A DNA stretch of 64,000 bases from Pseudonocardia endophytica. GTDB lineage: Bacteria; Actinomycetota; Actinomycetes; Mycobacteriales; Pseudonocardiaceae. The translations under genes and the position numbers were made by a program. The DNA lies in contig NZ_SMFZ01000001.1 in NCBI RefSeq assembly GCF_004339565.1, positions 186,001 through 250,000 of the forward strand. The letters are read 5' to 3'. This document shows, in pieces, positions 19,965 to 28,578 of the stretch. How positions within the stretch are numbered: the first letter of the stretch is position 1; the number at the start of each line of letters is the position of its first letter. The notes under the pieces are model-generated. The model did no database searches and was not told the origin of the DNA. It saw only the letters and a list, made by a program, of their open reading frames with translations.

Positions 19965-20930
19965 ATGCCGAAGACAGCAGTCGTGGCGCTGGGCGGCAAT
20001 GCCATCACCCGGAGCGGCCAGTCGGGCACGTACGAGGAACAGGCGGAGAACGCGCGCGCGATGGCCCGCGCCGTCTGCGCGTTGCGGGACGCGGGCTGGA
20101 ACGTCGTGCTCGTGCACGGCAACGGTCCGCAGGTCGGCAACCTGGCGATCCAGCAGGAGGAGGCGGCAGGCATCGTCCCCGGCCTGCCGCTGCACTGCGT
20201 CAACTCGATGACCCAGGGCCAGCTCGGCAGCATCATCTCGCTGGCGCTGCTTGCCGAGGGGCGCGGGCGCCTGACCGGCGTCGTCTCCGTGGTCACGCAC
20301 GTGATCGTCGACCCGGACGACCCGGCGTTCGGGAAGCCGACGAAGCCGGTCGGGCCGTTCTTCACCGAGGAGCAGGCGAACGCGCTCGCGGCCGACCGCG
20401 GCTGGCAGATCGTGCGCGACGGCGACCGCGGGCACCGGCGGGTCGTGCCGTCGCCGAAGCCGGTCGGCATCGTGGAGGTGGACGCGATCCGCGCGCTGAT
20501 CGACCAGCACATGATCGTCGTTGCGGGCGGTGGCGGCGGGATCCCGGTGATCGCCGGGGACCGCGGCCTGGAGGGCATCGACGCGGTGATCGACAAGGAC
20601 TTCACGGCGCAGCGGATCGCGACGTCGGTGAACGCGGAGGCGCTGGTGCTGGTCACCGAGGTGCCGAAGGTGCAGCTGGACTTCGGCAAACAGACCCAGC
20701 GGGCGCTCACGGAGATGACCGTGAACGACGCGCTGCGCCACCTCGACGACGGGCAGTTCCCGGAGGGCAGCATGGGCCCGAAGGTCCGGGCCGCGGTCCG
20801 GTTCGTCCGGGAGGGCGGCACCACCGCCGTGATCACCACGGCGGAACGGGCCGGTCCGTCGCTGGACGCCGGGGACGTGCTCCCCGACACCGAGGTCGGC
20901 ACCCGGATCGTCGCGACGGCGCGCCGGTGA
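19965..20930 (+). CDS. Carbamate kinase (ArcC/AllK type)
   Basis: 321 residues. Amino-acid kinase fold with VVALGGNAI at the N-terminus, VHGNGPQVGN, VVTHVIVDPDDPAF, VVAGGGGGIPVI and FPEGSMGPKVRAAVRFV. Reversibly phosphorylates ADP from carbamoyl phosphate, giving ATP, CO2 and ammonia. There is no arginine deiminase or ornithine carbamoyltransferase nearby. Instead the gene overlaps an FdrA-like gene by four bases, the arrangement of the E. coli catabolic carbamate kinase AllK (YbcF) with the oxamate carbamoyltransferase genes. ATG 19965 follows a weak GGTGAG. Confidence 0.92.
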   Translation: MPKTAVVALGGNAITRSGQSGTYEEQAENARAMARAVCALRDAGWNVVLVHGNGPQVGNLAIQQEEAAGIVPGLPLHCVNSMTQGQLGSIISLALLAEGRGRLTGVVSVVTHVIVDPDDPAFGKPTKPVGPFFTEEQANALAADRGWQIVRDGDRGHRRVVPSPKPVGIVEVDAIRALIDQHMIVVAGGGGGIPVIAGDRGLEGIDAVIDKDFTAQRIATSVNAEALVLVTEVPKVQLDFGKQTQRALTEMTVNDALRHLDDGQFPEGSMGPKVRAAVRFVREGGTTAVITTAERAGPSLDAGDVLPDTEVGTRIVATARR

Positions 20931-22489
20931 CCGCCGTCGTGCGGCTCGTCCGCGACACCTACCTGGACTCCGTCGTCCAGCTCTCCGGAACCCGGGCGAT
21001 GAATGCCGTCGACGGCGTCGACTGGGCGGCCGCGGCGATGGCGACCGAGGCGAACCTGGCGACACTGACCGAGCAGGGCTTCGACCCGTCCGACTGGTCC
21101 GGCGCGACGGCAGGCGACCTGGTCCTGGCCGTCCGCGCGGACACCGACGACACGGCGGCCGCGGCCGAGCAGGCCGGGCGGGACGCGATGTTCGCCGCCC
21201 GCCCGTCGACGACCGGCGATCAGGTCGAGGCCGACCCGCCGTCGGTGCAGGACGCCGTCGGCCGGCTGCCGGGCAGCTCCGTGGCCGTCATCTCGGTGCC
21301 CGGCGACTACGCGGCGCTGGAGACGCACAAGGCGCTCTCCGCCGGCCTGCAGGTGCTGCTGTTCAGCGACAACGTCCCGATCGACGACGAGGTGGAGCTC
21401 AAGGAGCGCGCGACCGAGCTCGGCCTGCTCGTGATGGGCCCCGGCGCCGGCACGGCGATGCTGGGCGGCACGTGCCTCGGGTTCGCGAACGTCATGAACG
21501 ACCCGGCGCAGCGCGAGCACACGGTCGCCGTCGTCGCCGCGGCGGGCACCGGCGCGCAGGAGGCAGCCGCACTGCTGGACCGTTTCGGCGTCGGTGTGAC
21601 CGACGTGATCGGCCTCGGCGGGCGCGACCTGTCGAAGGCCGTCGGTGGTCCGATGGGACGGCTGGCGGTGCGGTCGCTGGCCGCGGCGGGCGACGTGGAC
21701 GCGATCCTGCTCGTGTCCAAGCCGCCGGACCCCGACGTCGCACGCTCGGTGCTGGCCGAGACCGGGTCCACTCCCCTGGTCGCGTCCCTGATCGGGCTGT
21801 CGGACGCCGGCTCCGCCGACGAGGACCCACCGTCCGTGAGCCGTGCGTCCACCCTGGAGGGTGGCGTGCTGGAGACGCTCCGCCGCCTCGGGCGTCCGGT
21901 GCCGGACACGTCGGCCGGGCTCGCCGCCCGCGTCGACGAGGTGGTGCGCGACCTCCCCGCCGGGCGCACGCTCGTGCGCGGCCTGTTCTCCGGCGGCACG
22001 CTCTGCTACGAGTCGCTGGTCCTGCTCGAGCGCGCGCTCGGGCCGGTGTACTCGAACACGCCGATCGACAAGTCGCACGGGCTGCCCGCCCCGGAGGGCG
22101 CGCACGTCTGCCTCGACCTCGGCGAGGAGGAGTACACCCAGGGCCGCCCGCACCCGATGATCGACCCGGAGGCGCGCGTCGAGCACCTGCGGGCCCAGGG
22201 CGCGGAGCCGGACGTGGCGGTGATCCTGCTGGACGTCGTGCTCGGCTACGGCGCGCACCCGGACCCGGCGGCCGAGCTCGGTCCGGTCTGCCGGGACATC
22301 ATCGCGGGCGGCGGGCCGCGGATCGTCGTCTACGTGCTGGGCACCGACAAGGACCCGCAGGGCTTCGAGCGCCAGCGCGCCGCCTTCACCGACGCCGGGT
22401 GCGTGGTCGCCGAGACGGCCGCACGGGCATCGCTCGCGGCGGCAGCGATCGCCTTGCGGGACAGCTCGATCGTCGGGCAGCAGCTGTGA
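20927..22489 (+). CDS. fdrA: FdrA-family protein, oxamate carbamoyltransferase subunit AllF-like
   Basis: 520 residues. N-terminal DTYLDSVVQLSG, a CoA-ligase-like core with LLVMGPGAGTAMLGG and GVTDVIGLGGRDLS, and C-terminal LFSGGTLCYES, YTQGRPHPMIDP and LDVVLGYGAHPDP are the FdrA pattern. In E. coli, FdrA (AllF) with YlbE (AllG) and YlbF (AllH) has been reported to form oxamate carbamoyltransferase in allantoin catabolism. Homologues of both partners are in this window at 28521-30985 but on the other strand. GTG 20927 overlaps carbamate kinase (GTGA), which implies direct use of carbamoyl phosphate by the neighbour kinase. Confidence 0.88.
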   Translation: MTAVVRLVRDTYLDSVVQLSGTRAMNAVDGVDWAAAAMATEANLATLTEQGFDPSDWSGATAGDLVLAVRADTDDTAAAAEQAGRDAMFAARPSTTGDQVEADPPSVQDAVGRLPGSSVAVISVPGDYAALETHKALSAGLQVLLFSDNVPIDDEVELKERATELGLLVMGPGAGTAMLGGTCLGFANVMNDPAQREHTVAVVAAAGTGAQEAAALLDRFGVGVTDVIGLGGRDLSKAVGGPMGRLAVRSLAAAGDVDAILLVSKPPDPDVARSVLAETGSTPLVASLIGLSDAGSADEDPPSVSRASTLEGGVLETLRRLGRPVPDTSAGLAARVDEVVRDLPAGRTLVRGLFSGGTLCYESLVLLERALGPVYSNTPIDKSHGLPAPEGAHVCLDLGEEEYTQGRPHPMIDPEARVEHLRAQGAEPDVAVILLDVVLGYGAHPDPAAELGPVCRDIIAGGGPRIVVYVLGTDKDPQGFERQRAAFTDAGCVVAETAARASLAAAAIALRDSSIVGQQL

Positions 22490-23628
22490 GCGGCGACGGT
22501 CTCGCGCTCGTCACGCACTCGACGTCGCCGCGCGGCGGGATGCTGCACACGATGGCGCTCGCCGAGGCGCTGCACGCGGCCGGGCGCCCGGTGCACCTGG
22601 TCACCCAGGGCGAGCGACTGCACCGTCCGCTCGCCGTCCCGCACACGGTGCTGCCCGCGCCGGACCGGTCCGGGACGCTGTCCGACCGCGTGTTCGCCTC
22701 GATCGACGCGCTGGCCGGGGCGCTGAGCGGGCTCGCAGGGGAGTTCTCGGTGCTGCACGCGCAGGACTGCATCGCCGCCCGCGCGGCCGCCCGTGTCCGC
22801 GACGCCGGCGCGCCGGTCTCGGTCGTGCGCACCGTCCACCACGTCGACGACTTCACGACGCCCGCGCTCGTGCACTGCCAGCGCGCCGCGATCGAGGAGC
22901 CGGACCGCGTGCTCGTGGTCTCCCGGCAGTGGCGGCGGATCCTGCGCGACGAGTACGGCGTCGACGCCGACGTCGTCCCGAACGGCGTGGACACCACCCG
23001 GTTCGCGCCGGTCACGCCGCGGCGGCGGTCCTCGCTGCGGGCGTCGGTGGGCGCCGACGACCGGTTCCTGTTCCTGTCCGTGGGCGGGATCGAGCCGCGC
23101 AAGGGCACCCGCTTCGCGTTCGAGGCGCTGGCGCGCATGGACCCGCGCCCGGTGCTCGCCGTCGTCGGCGGCCACTCGTTCCAGGACTACGCCGCCTACC
23201 GCGAGGAGACGCTGGCCGCGCTGCCGTCGCTCGGGCTCGAGCTGGGTCGCGACGTGATCCTCCTCGGCACCCTGTCCGAGCAGGACCTCGGCGACTGGTA
23301 CGGCAGTGCGGACGCGCTGGTGTTCCCGTCGGTCAAGGAGGGCTGGGGGCTGGCCGTGCTGGAGGCGATGGCGGCGGGCCTGCCCGTCGTGGCCTCCGAC
23401 CTGCCGGTCTTCCACGAGTACCTGACCGACGGGCGGAACGCGCTGCTGCCCGCCGTCGCGGACCCGGAAGCGCTGGCCGCGGCCATGACGGCCGTGGCGG
23501 GCGACGAGTTGCTGCGTGGCCGGCTGCGGGCCGGCGGCCGGGCGACGGTGCCGCGTTTCACCTGGGAACGCAGCGCCCGGCGCCATCTGGAGATCTACGA
23601 CGAGCTGACGACCGCCGCGGTCGGCTGA
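22486..23628 (+). CDS. MSMEG_0565-family glycosyltransferase (GT4)
   Basis: 380 residues, GT-B fold. N-terminal half with LVTHSTSPRGGMLHTMALAE, TVHHVDDFTTPALVHCQR and VLVVSRQWRR, which is distinctive of the Nit1C-linked MSMEG_0565 family. The C-terminal nucleotide-sugar half has SVGGIEPRKGTRFAFEAL and FPSVKEGWGLAVLEAMAAGLP (E-x7-E motif). GTG 22486 overlaps the fdrA stop by four bases, so it is coupled to the carbamate kinase-fdrA pair. A glycosyl acceptor in this cluster is unknown, but its presence suggests a small-molecule product or conjugate (inference). Confidence 0.85.
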   Translation: MSGDGLALVTHSTSPRGGMLHTMALAEALHAAGRPVHLVTQGERLHRPLAVPHTVLPAPDRSGTLSDRVFASIDALAGALSGLAGEFSVLHAQDCIAARAAARVRDAGAPVSVVRTVHHVDDFTTPALVHCQRAAIEEPDRVLVVSRQWRRILRDEYGVDADVVPNGVDTTRFAPVTPRRRSSLRASVGADDRFLFLSVGGIEPRKGTRFAFEALARMDPRPVLAVVGGHSFQDYAAYREETLAALPSLGLELGRDVILLGTLSEQDLGDWYGSADALVFPSVKEGWGLAVLEAMAAGLPVVASDLPVFHEYLTDGRNALLPAVADPEALAAAMTAVAGDELLRGRLRAGGRATVPRFTWERSARRHLEIYDELTTAAVG

Positions 23629-23649
23629 CCTCGCGGTTACCGTGGAGCG

Positions 23650-23991
23650 ATGGACCTGCTGGCCTGGTGGGTCGTCGCGACCGTCGGCGACTCCGTGTCC
23701 CGGCCGTTCCCGGCCGGGGAGAAGCTCTGGGTGCTCCCGCCGCAGTGGGGCGACGGCCGCTCGGACACCGTGCTCGTCGTCGGCAGGCGGGCCGGGGCCC
23801 CGGCGAACGGCCTGATCCGGACGGTCGTCCCGCGGCAGGACCTGGCCGCGTTCCGGGTCGGCGGCGTCTACAGCACGGACGTGCTGGACCGCCTGACCCA
23901 GCCGATCACGCTCGGCTGGCCCGCCCGCATGTGGGAGAGCCGCGACCAGGCGGCACGCGCCGCAGCCCTCTGGAACTCCTCGGCCGCCTGA
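23650..23991 (+). CDS. Hypothetical protein at the end of the carbamate kinase operon
   Basis: 113 residues, not recognised. Trp-rich (LLAWWVVATVGD, LWVLPPQWGD) with beta-strand-like spacing and a RTVVPRQDL segment; no signal peptide. ATG 23650 lies 21 bases after the glycosyltransferase stop with a weak GGAG just upstream. It does not match the small MSMEG_0570 protein of the Nit1C cluster. Ends two bases from the convergent nitrile hydratase accessory gene. Confidence 0.6.
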   Translation: MDLLAWWVVATVGDSVSRPFPAGEKLWVLPPQWGDGRSDTVLVVGRRAGAPANGLIRTVVPRQDLAAFRVGGVYSTDVLDRLTQPITLGWPARMWESRDQAARAAALWNSSAA

Positions 23992-23993
23992 GC

Positions 23994-24362
23994 TCAGTGG
24001 CCGTGACCGTGCCCGTGCTCGTCGTCGCGGTGGTCGTGCCCCGCGGGGCGGTCGGCGAGCGCCGACGAGCGCGACGCGACGTCGTCGGAACCGAGGCTGC
24101 CGGATCCGACGAGCACGTCCTCCAGCGCGGCCAGCCAGTGGTCGTAGTAGCGGAAACCCGGGTCGTCGATCCCGTGCTCGGCCTCCCACCGTCCGATCCG
24201 CGCGATCAGCCGGTCCCGGAACGCGTCCCAGGTGAACGCGCCCGCGTCGGACAGCGTGACGGCCATGCCGAACGCGCGGCTCTCCCACGGCTCGGCGAAC
24301 ACGAGCTCGCCGTTGCTGCGCGGCGGCGCGGCGGCACCCTCGACGTCCAGTGCCACGCTCAC
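23994..24362 (-). CDS. Nitrile hydratase accessory protein with His-rich tail
   Basis: 122 residues. The region [19 protein letters not shown] resembles the N-terminal domain of the nitrile hydratase beta subunit, as in P14K/NhlE-type accessory proteins that deliver or exchange the cobalt-loaded alpha subunit. The C-terminal [14 protein letters not shown] could carry metal. GTG 24362 overlaps the alpha stop by four bases, so beta, alpha and accessory are coupled in that order. Metallochaperone role inferred from family and context. Confidence 0.82.
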   Translation of the reverse strand: MSVALDVEGAAAPPRSNGELVFAEPWESRAFGMAVTLSDAGAFTWDAFRDRLIARIGRWEAEHGIDDPGFRYYDHWLAALEDVLVGSGSLGSDDVASRSSALADRPAGHDHRDDEHGHGHGH

Positions 24363-24937
24363 GCCTGCACCTCTGCCACGCCCACCATCGCGTCGCGCGT
24401 GACGATCCCGGCCAGGCGCTCGGCGTCCCAGTCCTCGGTCCCGGCGGGGCGCTGCGGCAGGATCAGGTAGCGGACCTCCGCGCTGGAGTCCCACACCTCG
24501 ATCCGCTTGCCGTCGGGCACGTCGAGGCCCATCTCGTGCAGCACGGCACGCGGCTCGCGCACCACCCGCGAGCGGTAGGCCGGGTCCTTGTACCAGCTCG
24601 GCGGCAGCCCCAGCACCGGCCACGGGTAGCAGGAGCAGAGCGTGCAGACGACGACGTGGTGCACCTCGTCGGTCTGCTCCAGCACGACGATGTACTCGCC
24701 CTGTGGACCGGAGAAGCCCATCTCCTTGATCGCCGCGGTGCCGTCGGCCAGCAGCTGCGCCTTGTAGTCGGGGTCGGTCCACGCACGTGCGACGACCTTC
24801 GCCCCGTTCATCGGGCCGACGTCGTTCTCGTAGTTCGAGATGAACTTGTCCATCACAGCGGGGTCGATCATCTCCCGCTCGACGAGCAGTTGTTCCAGCG
24901 CCTCCGTGCGCAGGGCCGGAGAGATGCGGTCGGTCAT
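24359..24937 (-). CDS. nthA: Nitrile hydratase alpha subunit, cobalt type
   Basis: 192 residues. The metal claw is [10 protein letters not shown]: Cys98, Cys101, Ser102 and Cys103. Thr after the first Cys is the cobalt-type signature (iron enzymes have Ser). [13 protein letters not shown] at the N-terminus and [18 protein letters not shown] after the claw are typical. Hydrates nitriles to amides with the beta subunit; thiocyanate hydrolase gamma subunits are close relatives and cannot be excluded. ATG 24937 overlaps the beta stop (ATGA). No amidase follows, so the amide product may be used by another route. Confidence 0.92.
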   Translation of the reverse strand: MTDRISPALRTEALEQLLVEREMIDPAVMDKFISNYENDVGPMNGAKVVARAWTDPDYKAQLLADGTAAIKEMGFSGPQGEYIVVLEQTDEVHHVVVCTLCSCYPWPVLGLPPSWYKDPAYRSRVVREPRAVLHEMGLDVPDGKRIEVWDSSAEVRYLILPQRPAGTEDWDAERLAGIVTRDAMVGVAEVQA

Positions 24938-25602
24938 GCGGCGTTCTCCAGGTAGGACTCGAACAGCTCGACGTTCAGGGTGAAGTCCTCGGCGTCGTCG
25001 CCCCACAGCTCGCGCGAGGAGAACGCGACGGTGTAGACGTGCTGGGCGTTCTCGCCCTCGAACACCGCGTGCGTGTCCGGCAGCACGTGGGCCGGGCGGA
25101 TCGCCGTGACCGTCCCGGTGCGGCGCCGGGCGTAGCCCACGAGCTTCGTCGGCCCCGCCGGGTGCAGGTCCTTCGTGCGCACGGTGTCCCCGACGGCGAA
25201 CGCGGGCGGGTCCTCGATCTCGCGCAGCGAGCCCGCGGCGGTCGGCTTGTAGTCCGGCTTCTGCGGCTCCGGGAACGCCGGTTCGGTGACGTCCTCTCCG
25301 CTGTTGCGCCGGACGCGGGCGTCGACGGCGCCGGGCTCGAGGATCCTCGAGTCGGTGAGCATCAGCTCGGCGGCGTTCAGCCAGCGGCCGTAGTAGCCGT
25401 CGGCGAGGTAGTCCAGCGGGTGCAGGCGCCCGAGCGCGTACCGGAAGGCGTCCAGGTTCTGCCCGGAGATCCGGCCCATCGTCAGGACCGTCATCGCGAA
25501 CGCGCGGCCCTCCCACGGCTCGGCGAACGGTGGCTCACCGGCCTCCGGTGGCGACGCCGTGCCGAACCCCTGCATGCCGCCCATGTCGGCGATCGAATCC
25601 AC
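24934..25602 (-). CDS. nthB: Nitrile hydratase beta subunit
   Basis: 222 residues. N-terminal [10 protein letters not shown] and [31 protein letters not shown], and the C-terminal SH3-like barrel [16 protein letters not shown] ... [14 protein letters not shown] ... [13 protein letters not shown]. The Arg residues around AFRYALGRL and YGRWL usually contact the alpha-subunit claw. GTG 25602 gives the conserved N-terminus; GGAGGGG lies about eleven bases upstream. It lies 76 bases downstream of the MSMEG_0572-family gene, on the same strand. Confidence 0.92.
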   Translation of the reverse strand: MDSIADMGGMQGFGTASPPEAGEPPFAEPWEGRAFAMTVLTMGRISGQNLDAFRYALGRLHPLDYLADGYYGRWLNAAELMLTDSRILEPGAVDARVRRNSGEDVTEPAFPEPQKPDYKPTAAGSLREIEDPPAFAVGDTVRTKDLHPAGPTKLVGYARRRTGTVTAIRPAHVLPDTHAVFEGENAQHVYTVAFSSRELWGDDAEDFTLNVELFESYLENAA

Positions 25603-25678
25603 CGTGTGCGTCCCCTCCGCGGGAAGTGTGCGGCCGGGCGGCGGGGAGCATCCCGCCGCCCGGCCGCGGGTCGTCGGC

Positions 25679-26164
25679 TCAGACGGTCCAGGTCTGCATG
25701 ACCAGCGCGCCCTCGCGGCGGGCCGTCAGCTGCGCGTCCAGGACGTCCAGCGGGTTGATCGGCTTGACGCCCTCCATCATGTCGACCTCCCGCATGCCGT
25801 AGAGCATGGCAGCGGAGAACCGACAGGCGTAGACCTTGCCGCCCTCACCCATGAACGTGGTGAGCTGCTTGTTGTAGCCCAGGGCGCCGGGGAACGCCTC
25901 GTCGCCGACGGTCGGAAAGCCGCGGGACGCCGACGCCATCAGCGACCCGGGTCCGAACAGGACGATGCTGGTCTCGAAGCCCTTCCGGTTGATCCGGGTG
26001 GCGGTCAGCATGTTGACCAGACCGACCGAGCCCTCGAACGGCACGGTGTGCATGAAGATGTAGGCCTTCTCGCCGGACTCCGCCTGGATGTCCTCGAAGA
26101 CCTTGTCCTCGTAGTCGACGATCGCGTCGCCCTTCTTGACCCGCTCGCCTACGACCTGAACCAC
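25679..26164 (-). CDS. MSMEG_0572/Sll0783-family nitrogen starvation response protein
   Basis: 161 residues. [73 protein letters not shown] and [14 protein letters not shown] match the Sll0783-type family, a DsrE-like fold, found in every Nit1C cluster I know of. A single conserved Cys lies in VYACRF. GTG 26164 is preceded by GAAGGAG. In Synechocystis the family is induced by nitrogen starvation; biochemical role unknown. Here it directly precedes the nitrile hydratase genes, where the nitrilase usually sits. Confidence 0.88.
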   Translation of the reverse strand: MVQVVGERVKKGDAIVDYEDKVFEDIQAESGEKAYIFMHTVPFEGSVGLVNMLTATRINRKGFETSIVLFGPGSLMASASRGFPTVGDEAFPGALGYNKQLTTFMGEGGKVYACRFSAAMLYGMREVDMMEGVKPINPLDVLDAQLTARREGALVMQTWTV

Positions 26165-26222
26165 GGTGGTTCTCCTTCGTCTCGGGTGTCACTGCACTTC
26201 AGGTGAGCGGGTGCCCACCACG

Positions 26223-26483
26223 TCATACGGCCGGGCCCTTGGCCTTCGGCGGATCCGCCCACGTCTGGCGGTGGCTGCCGGGCATGGCGCGCAGGATCCT
26301 GTGGCGCAGCGGCCACGGCAGCGCGCGGTAGACCGGTCCGAACACCCGCCGCCAGAACAGCTCGACCGGCCCGTGCGGCGGCGCCGGCCGCCGGGTGCCC
26401 GGGTAGCGCCTGGCCAACTGCTCGTGCGCGCCGACCATCAGGTAGTGCTGCGAGTTCTCGCGCAGCCACTTCGAGAACGCCAT
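26223..26483 (-). CDS. Small basic hypothetical protein
   Basis: 86 residues, not recognised. Begins MAFSKWLRENSQHYLMVGAH and is rich in Arg, Trp and Pro with a central VELFWRRVFGPVYRALPW stretch that could be an amphipathic helix. One base separates its ATG at 26483 from the stop of the upstream flavoprotein gene, so the two are co-translated. It may be a partner or membrane-docking subunit of that enzyme (inference from spacing only). Confidence 0.65.
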   Translation of the reverse strand: MAFSKWLRENSQHYLMVGAHEQLARRYPGTRRPAPPHGPVELFWRRVFGPVYRALPWPLRHRILRAMPGSHRQTWADPPKAKGPAV

Positions 26484-26484
26484 C

Positions 26485-27831
26485 TCAGAGCTTCCCGGCC
26501 TTGCGGAGCTCGTCGAGGCCGTTGGTGGCGGCGACGACGATCGGCTCGTTCAGCGCGCCGATGGCGGGCGAGTAGACGTTCTCCATGGCGGCCAGGTCGT
26601 GGAACGTGAAGCCGAACTTGACGGCCATCGCCAGGAAGTCCGCCCGCTCCTTGATCCCCTCCTGGCCGACCATCTGGGCGCCGATCAACCGCAGCGAGCC
26701 GGGCTCGGCGAGCAGCTTGACCTTCACCGGCTTCACGCCCGGGTAGTAGCGGGCCCGGGAGATGCCCTGTGCCTGCCCGACGACGTACGGGATGCCCAGC
26801 GCCGTCGCCGTCGTCTCGCCGAACGACGCGCCGCCGATCACCCACTTCCCGGCCGGCGTCCCCCACGGCACGTAGACCGCCTTGTACGTGCGCGACCCGC
26901 CGCCCGCGTTGTTCCCGCCCGCCTTGCCCTGGGCGTACGCGTGGCTGCCGGTCAGCCCCTGCAGCGGGACCCTGGTCAGGCCGTGCGGGATCTCGGTGCA
27001 GTCTCCGACGGCGAACACGCCGGGCGCCGAGGTGGCCATCCGCTCGTCGACGATGATCCCGCCGGTCGAGCCGATCTTGAGGCCGGCGTCCGCGGCGAGG
27101 CGCGCGTTGGGGACCTTGTGCGTCGCGACGACGACCAGGTCGCACGGGATCTCGCCGTCGCTCGTGTCGACGGCGGAGACCTTTCCCTGGCCGAGGAAGC
27201 CCTTGAGCGTCGTGTTGAAGTGGGCCTTCACGCCCATCTCGGTCCACGACTCCTCGACCGGCGCCATGATGTCCGGGTCGGCCATCTCGGCCAGCGGCCA
27301 CGGGTTCGGGTCGACCAGGTGGGTCTCGATGCCACGGTGCGCCAGCGAGGTGGTCATCTCGGTGCCGAGCGGGCTCGCCTCGATCACCACGGCCGTCTTC
27401 ACGGAGTCCAGGACCTTGTCCCACTCCATGGCCTTGCGGATGTTCTTGACGTAGTAGAGGTTCTCCAGGTCGCCGCCCGGCACGCCGGGGTCGGCGTAGT
27501 CGAACCCGGTGGCCAGGATCAGCGTGTCGTAGGAGACCCGGCCCTCGCCCTCGACGGTGACCGTCTTCCCCTTCGGGTCGATCGCCGTCACGGTCGTCTC
27601 GTAGTGGACGTCGATGCCGGCCTTGACGTACTGCTCCTTGGTGGCCAGGAACAGCTTCTCGAAGTCCGAGATCTCCTTGCCGTGCACGTACGGGATTCCG
27701 CACGGGCTGTAGGCGACGTCCTCGAACTCGGTGTAGACGACGACCTCGGCCTCCGGGTTCGCCGCCTTCACTCCACCGGCGGCGCCCAGGCCACCGGCCC
27801 CGCCACCCACGATCACCGTCTTGTGCGGCAC
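26485..27831 (-). CDS. CoA-disulfide reductase/NADH oxidase-like flavoprotein
   Basis: 448 residues. FAD fold VIVGGGAGGLGAA, redox Cys44 in AYSPCGIPYVHGKE (the single-Cys motif of CoA disulfide reductase-type enzymes), a second FAD motif FAVGDCTEIPHG, and a dimerisation domain at the C-terminus. Expected to reduce a disulfide, persulfide or O2 with NAD(P)H. It lacks the two-Cys motif of 2-ketopropyl-CoM carboxylase. GTG 27831 has AAGGGG five bases upstream. Heads the minus operon with the 86-residue protein, the MSMEG_0572 protein and nitrile hydratase. A thiol-disulfide role would suit the CoM-like operon nearby (speculative). Confidence 0.85.
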   Translation of the reverse strand: MPHKTVIVGGGAGGLGAAGGVKAANPEAEVVVYTEFEDVAYSPCGIPYVHGKEISDFEKLFLATKEQYVKAGIDVHYETTVTAIDPKGKTVTVEGEGRVSYDTLILATGFDYADPGVPGGDLENLYYVKNIRKAMEWDKVLDSVKTAVVIEASPLGTEMTTSLAHRGIETHLVDPNPWPLAEMADPDIMAPVEESWTEMGVKAHFNTTLKGFLGQGKVSAVDTSDGEIPCDLVVVATHKVPNARLAADAGLKIGSTGGIIVDERMATSAPGVFAVGDCTEIPHGLTRVPLQGLTGSHAYAQGKAGGNNAGGGSRTYKAVYVPWGTPAGKWVIGGASFGETTATALGIPYVVGQAQGISRARYYPGVKPVKVKLLAEPGSLRLIGAQMVGQEGIKERADFLAMAVKFGFTFHDLAAMENVYSPAIGALNEPIVVAATNGLDELRKAGKL

Positions 27832-27906
27832 GAAGACCCCTTGTCAGTCGCCGACTACGATGGGCCGGCTGTCAGCCGGTGTTGCACGCCTCGCCCGAGG
27901 TCGCTC

Positions 27907-27934
27907 ACCATAGATGATGGTCGTTTACGATACT
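27907..27934. promoter_or_regulatory. Control region between the flavoprotein operon and the XRE-cupin gene
   Basis: A 5-5-5 inverted repeat ACCAT-AGATG-ATGGT (27907-27921) is followed by TTTACGATACT (27924-27934). ACCATA gives TATGGT as a possible minus-strand -10, and TACGAT (27926-27931) a plus-strand -10. The layout suits autoregulation by the XRE-cupin protein and control of the divergent operon. Confidence 0.4.
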
Positions 27935-27963
27935 AATCGACATTGGCGTGTCAAGGAGATCCG

Positions 27964-28578
27964 ATGGCCGGAGCGGCGACCCTGCCGGATGACGGCGCCC
28001 CTGCGGTCGGGGGCGAGGCGGAGCGCGACGCGATCGTGCGCGCGATCGGCCCCAAGGTCCGGCAGCTCCGCCAGGACAACGGGCTGTCCCTGCAGCAGCT
28101 CGCGCGACGTGCCGACGTCTCCGCCGCGGCGATCCACAAGGTCGAGCGCGGGGACATGGTCCCGACGGTCACGACGCTGCTGAAGCTCGCGTCGGCGCTC
28201 GGGCGGCCGATGGGGCATTTCGTCGACGGCGACGGGGAACCTCCCGCCGTCGCGCATCACGTGCACGCCGACGACCGCCCGGCCGCGCCGTCGCTGCCCG
28301 GCGTGGCGGAGTCCGTCGTGTCCGGCCCGCCGGAGCGGTTCACCGTGCGCGGCAGGATCACCGACGTCGAACCGGGCGCGGGGCTGGAACCGGACCGGCA
28401 CGGCGGCGAGGACCTGCTGCTGGTGCTCGACGGCGCGCTGGACGTCTCCGTCGGCGACGAGCGGTACACCTTGTCCGAGGGCGACTCGCTGCACTTCCCG
28501 GCCGACCACCGCGTCCGGGTTCACAACGCGACGTCCGACCCGGCCCGCGTGCTCCGGGTGTCCAGCCGGGGCAACTGA
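27964..28578 (+). CDS. XRE-family regulator with C-terminal cupin domain
   Basis: 204 residues. An HTH_3 domain (about 25-80; LRQDNGLSLQQLARRADVSA and IHKVERGDMVPTVTTL) is followed by a cupin (about 125-200; DLLLVLDGALDVSVGD, LSEGDSLHFPADHRVRVHN) that would bind a small effector. ATG 27964 is preceded by AAGGAG with six bases between. It is the only transcription factor inside the 17.5-37.5 kb island and lies divergent from the flavoprotein-nitrile hydratase operon, so it is the prime candidate regulator. Its 3' end overlaps the DUF2877 gene convergently by 58 bases. Confidence 0.85.
   Translation: MAGAATLPDDGAPAVGGEAERDAIVRAIGPKVRQLRQDNGLSLQQLARRADVSAAAIHKVERGDMVPTVTTLLKLASALGRPMGHFVDGDGEPPAVAHHVHADDRPAAPSLPGVAESVVSGPPERFTVRGRITDVEPGAGLEPDRHGGEDLLLVLDGALDVSVGDERYTLSEGDSLHFPADHRVRVHNATSDPARVLRVSSRGN

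Noticed and set aside
23650..23991. MSMEG_0570-family small protein to complete the Nit1C set
   Set aside because: The sequence lacks the family's VRWPDG and ASERVRAKYG-type segments.
26485..27831. 2-ketopropyl-CoM carboxylase, which would have tied the CoM-like operon to epoxide metabolism
   Set aside because: Only one redox Cys (SPCGIPY) is present and the protein is too short; it fits CoA disulfide reductase-like enzymes.
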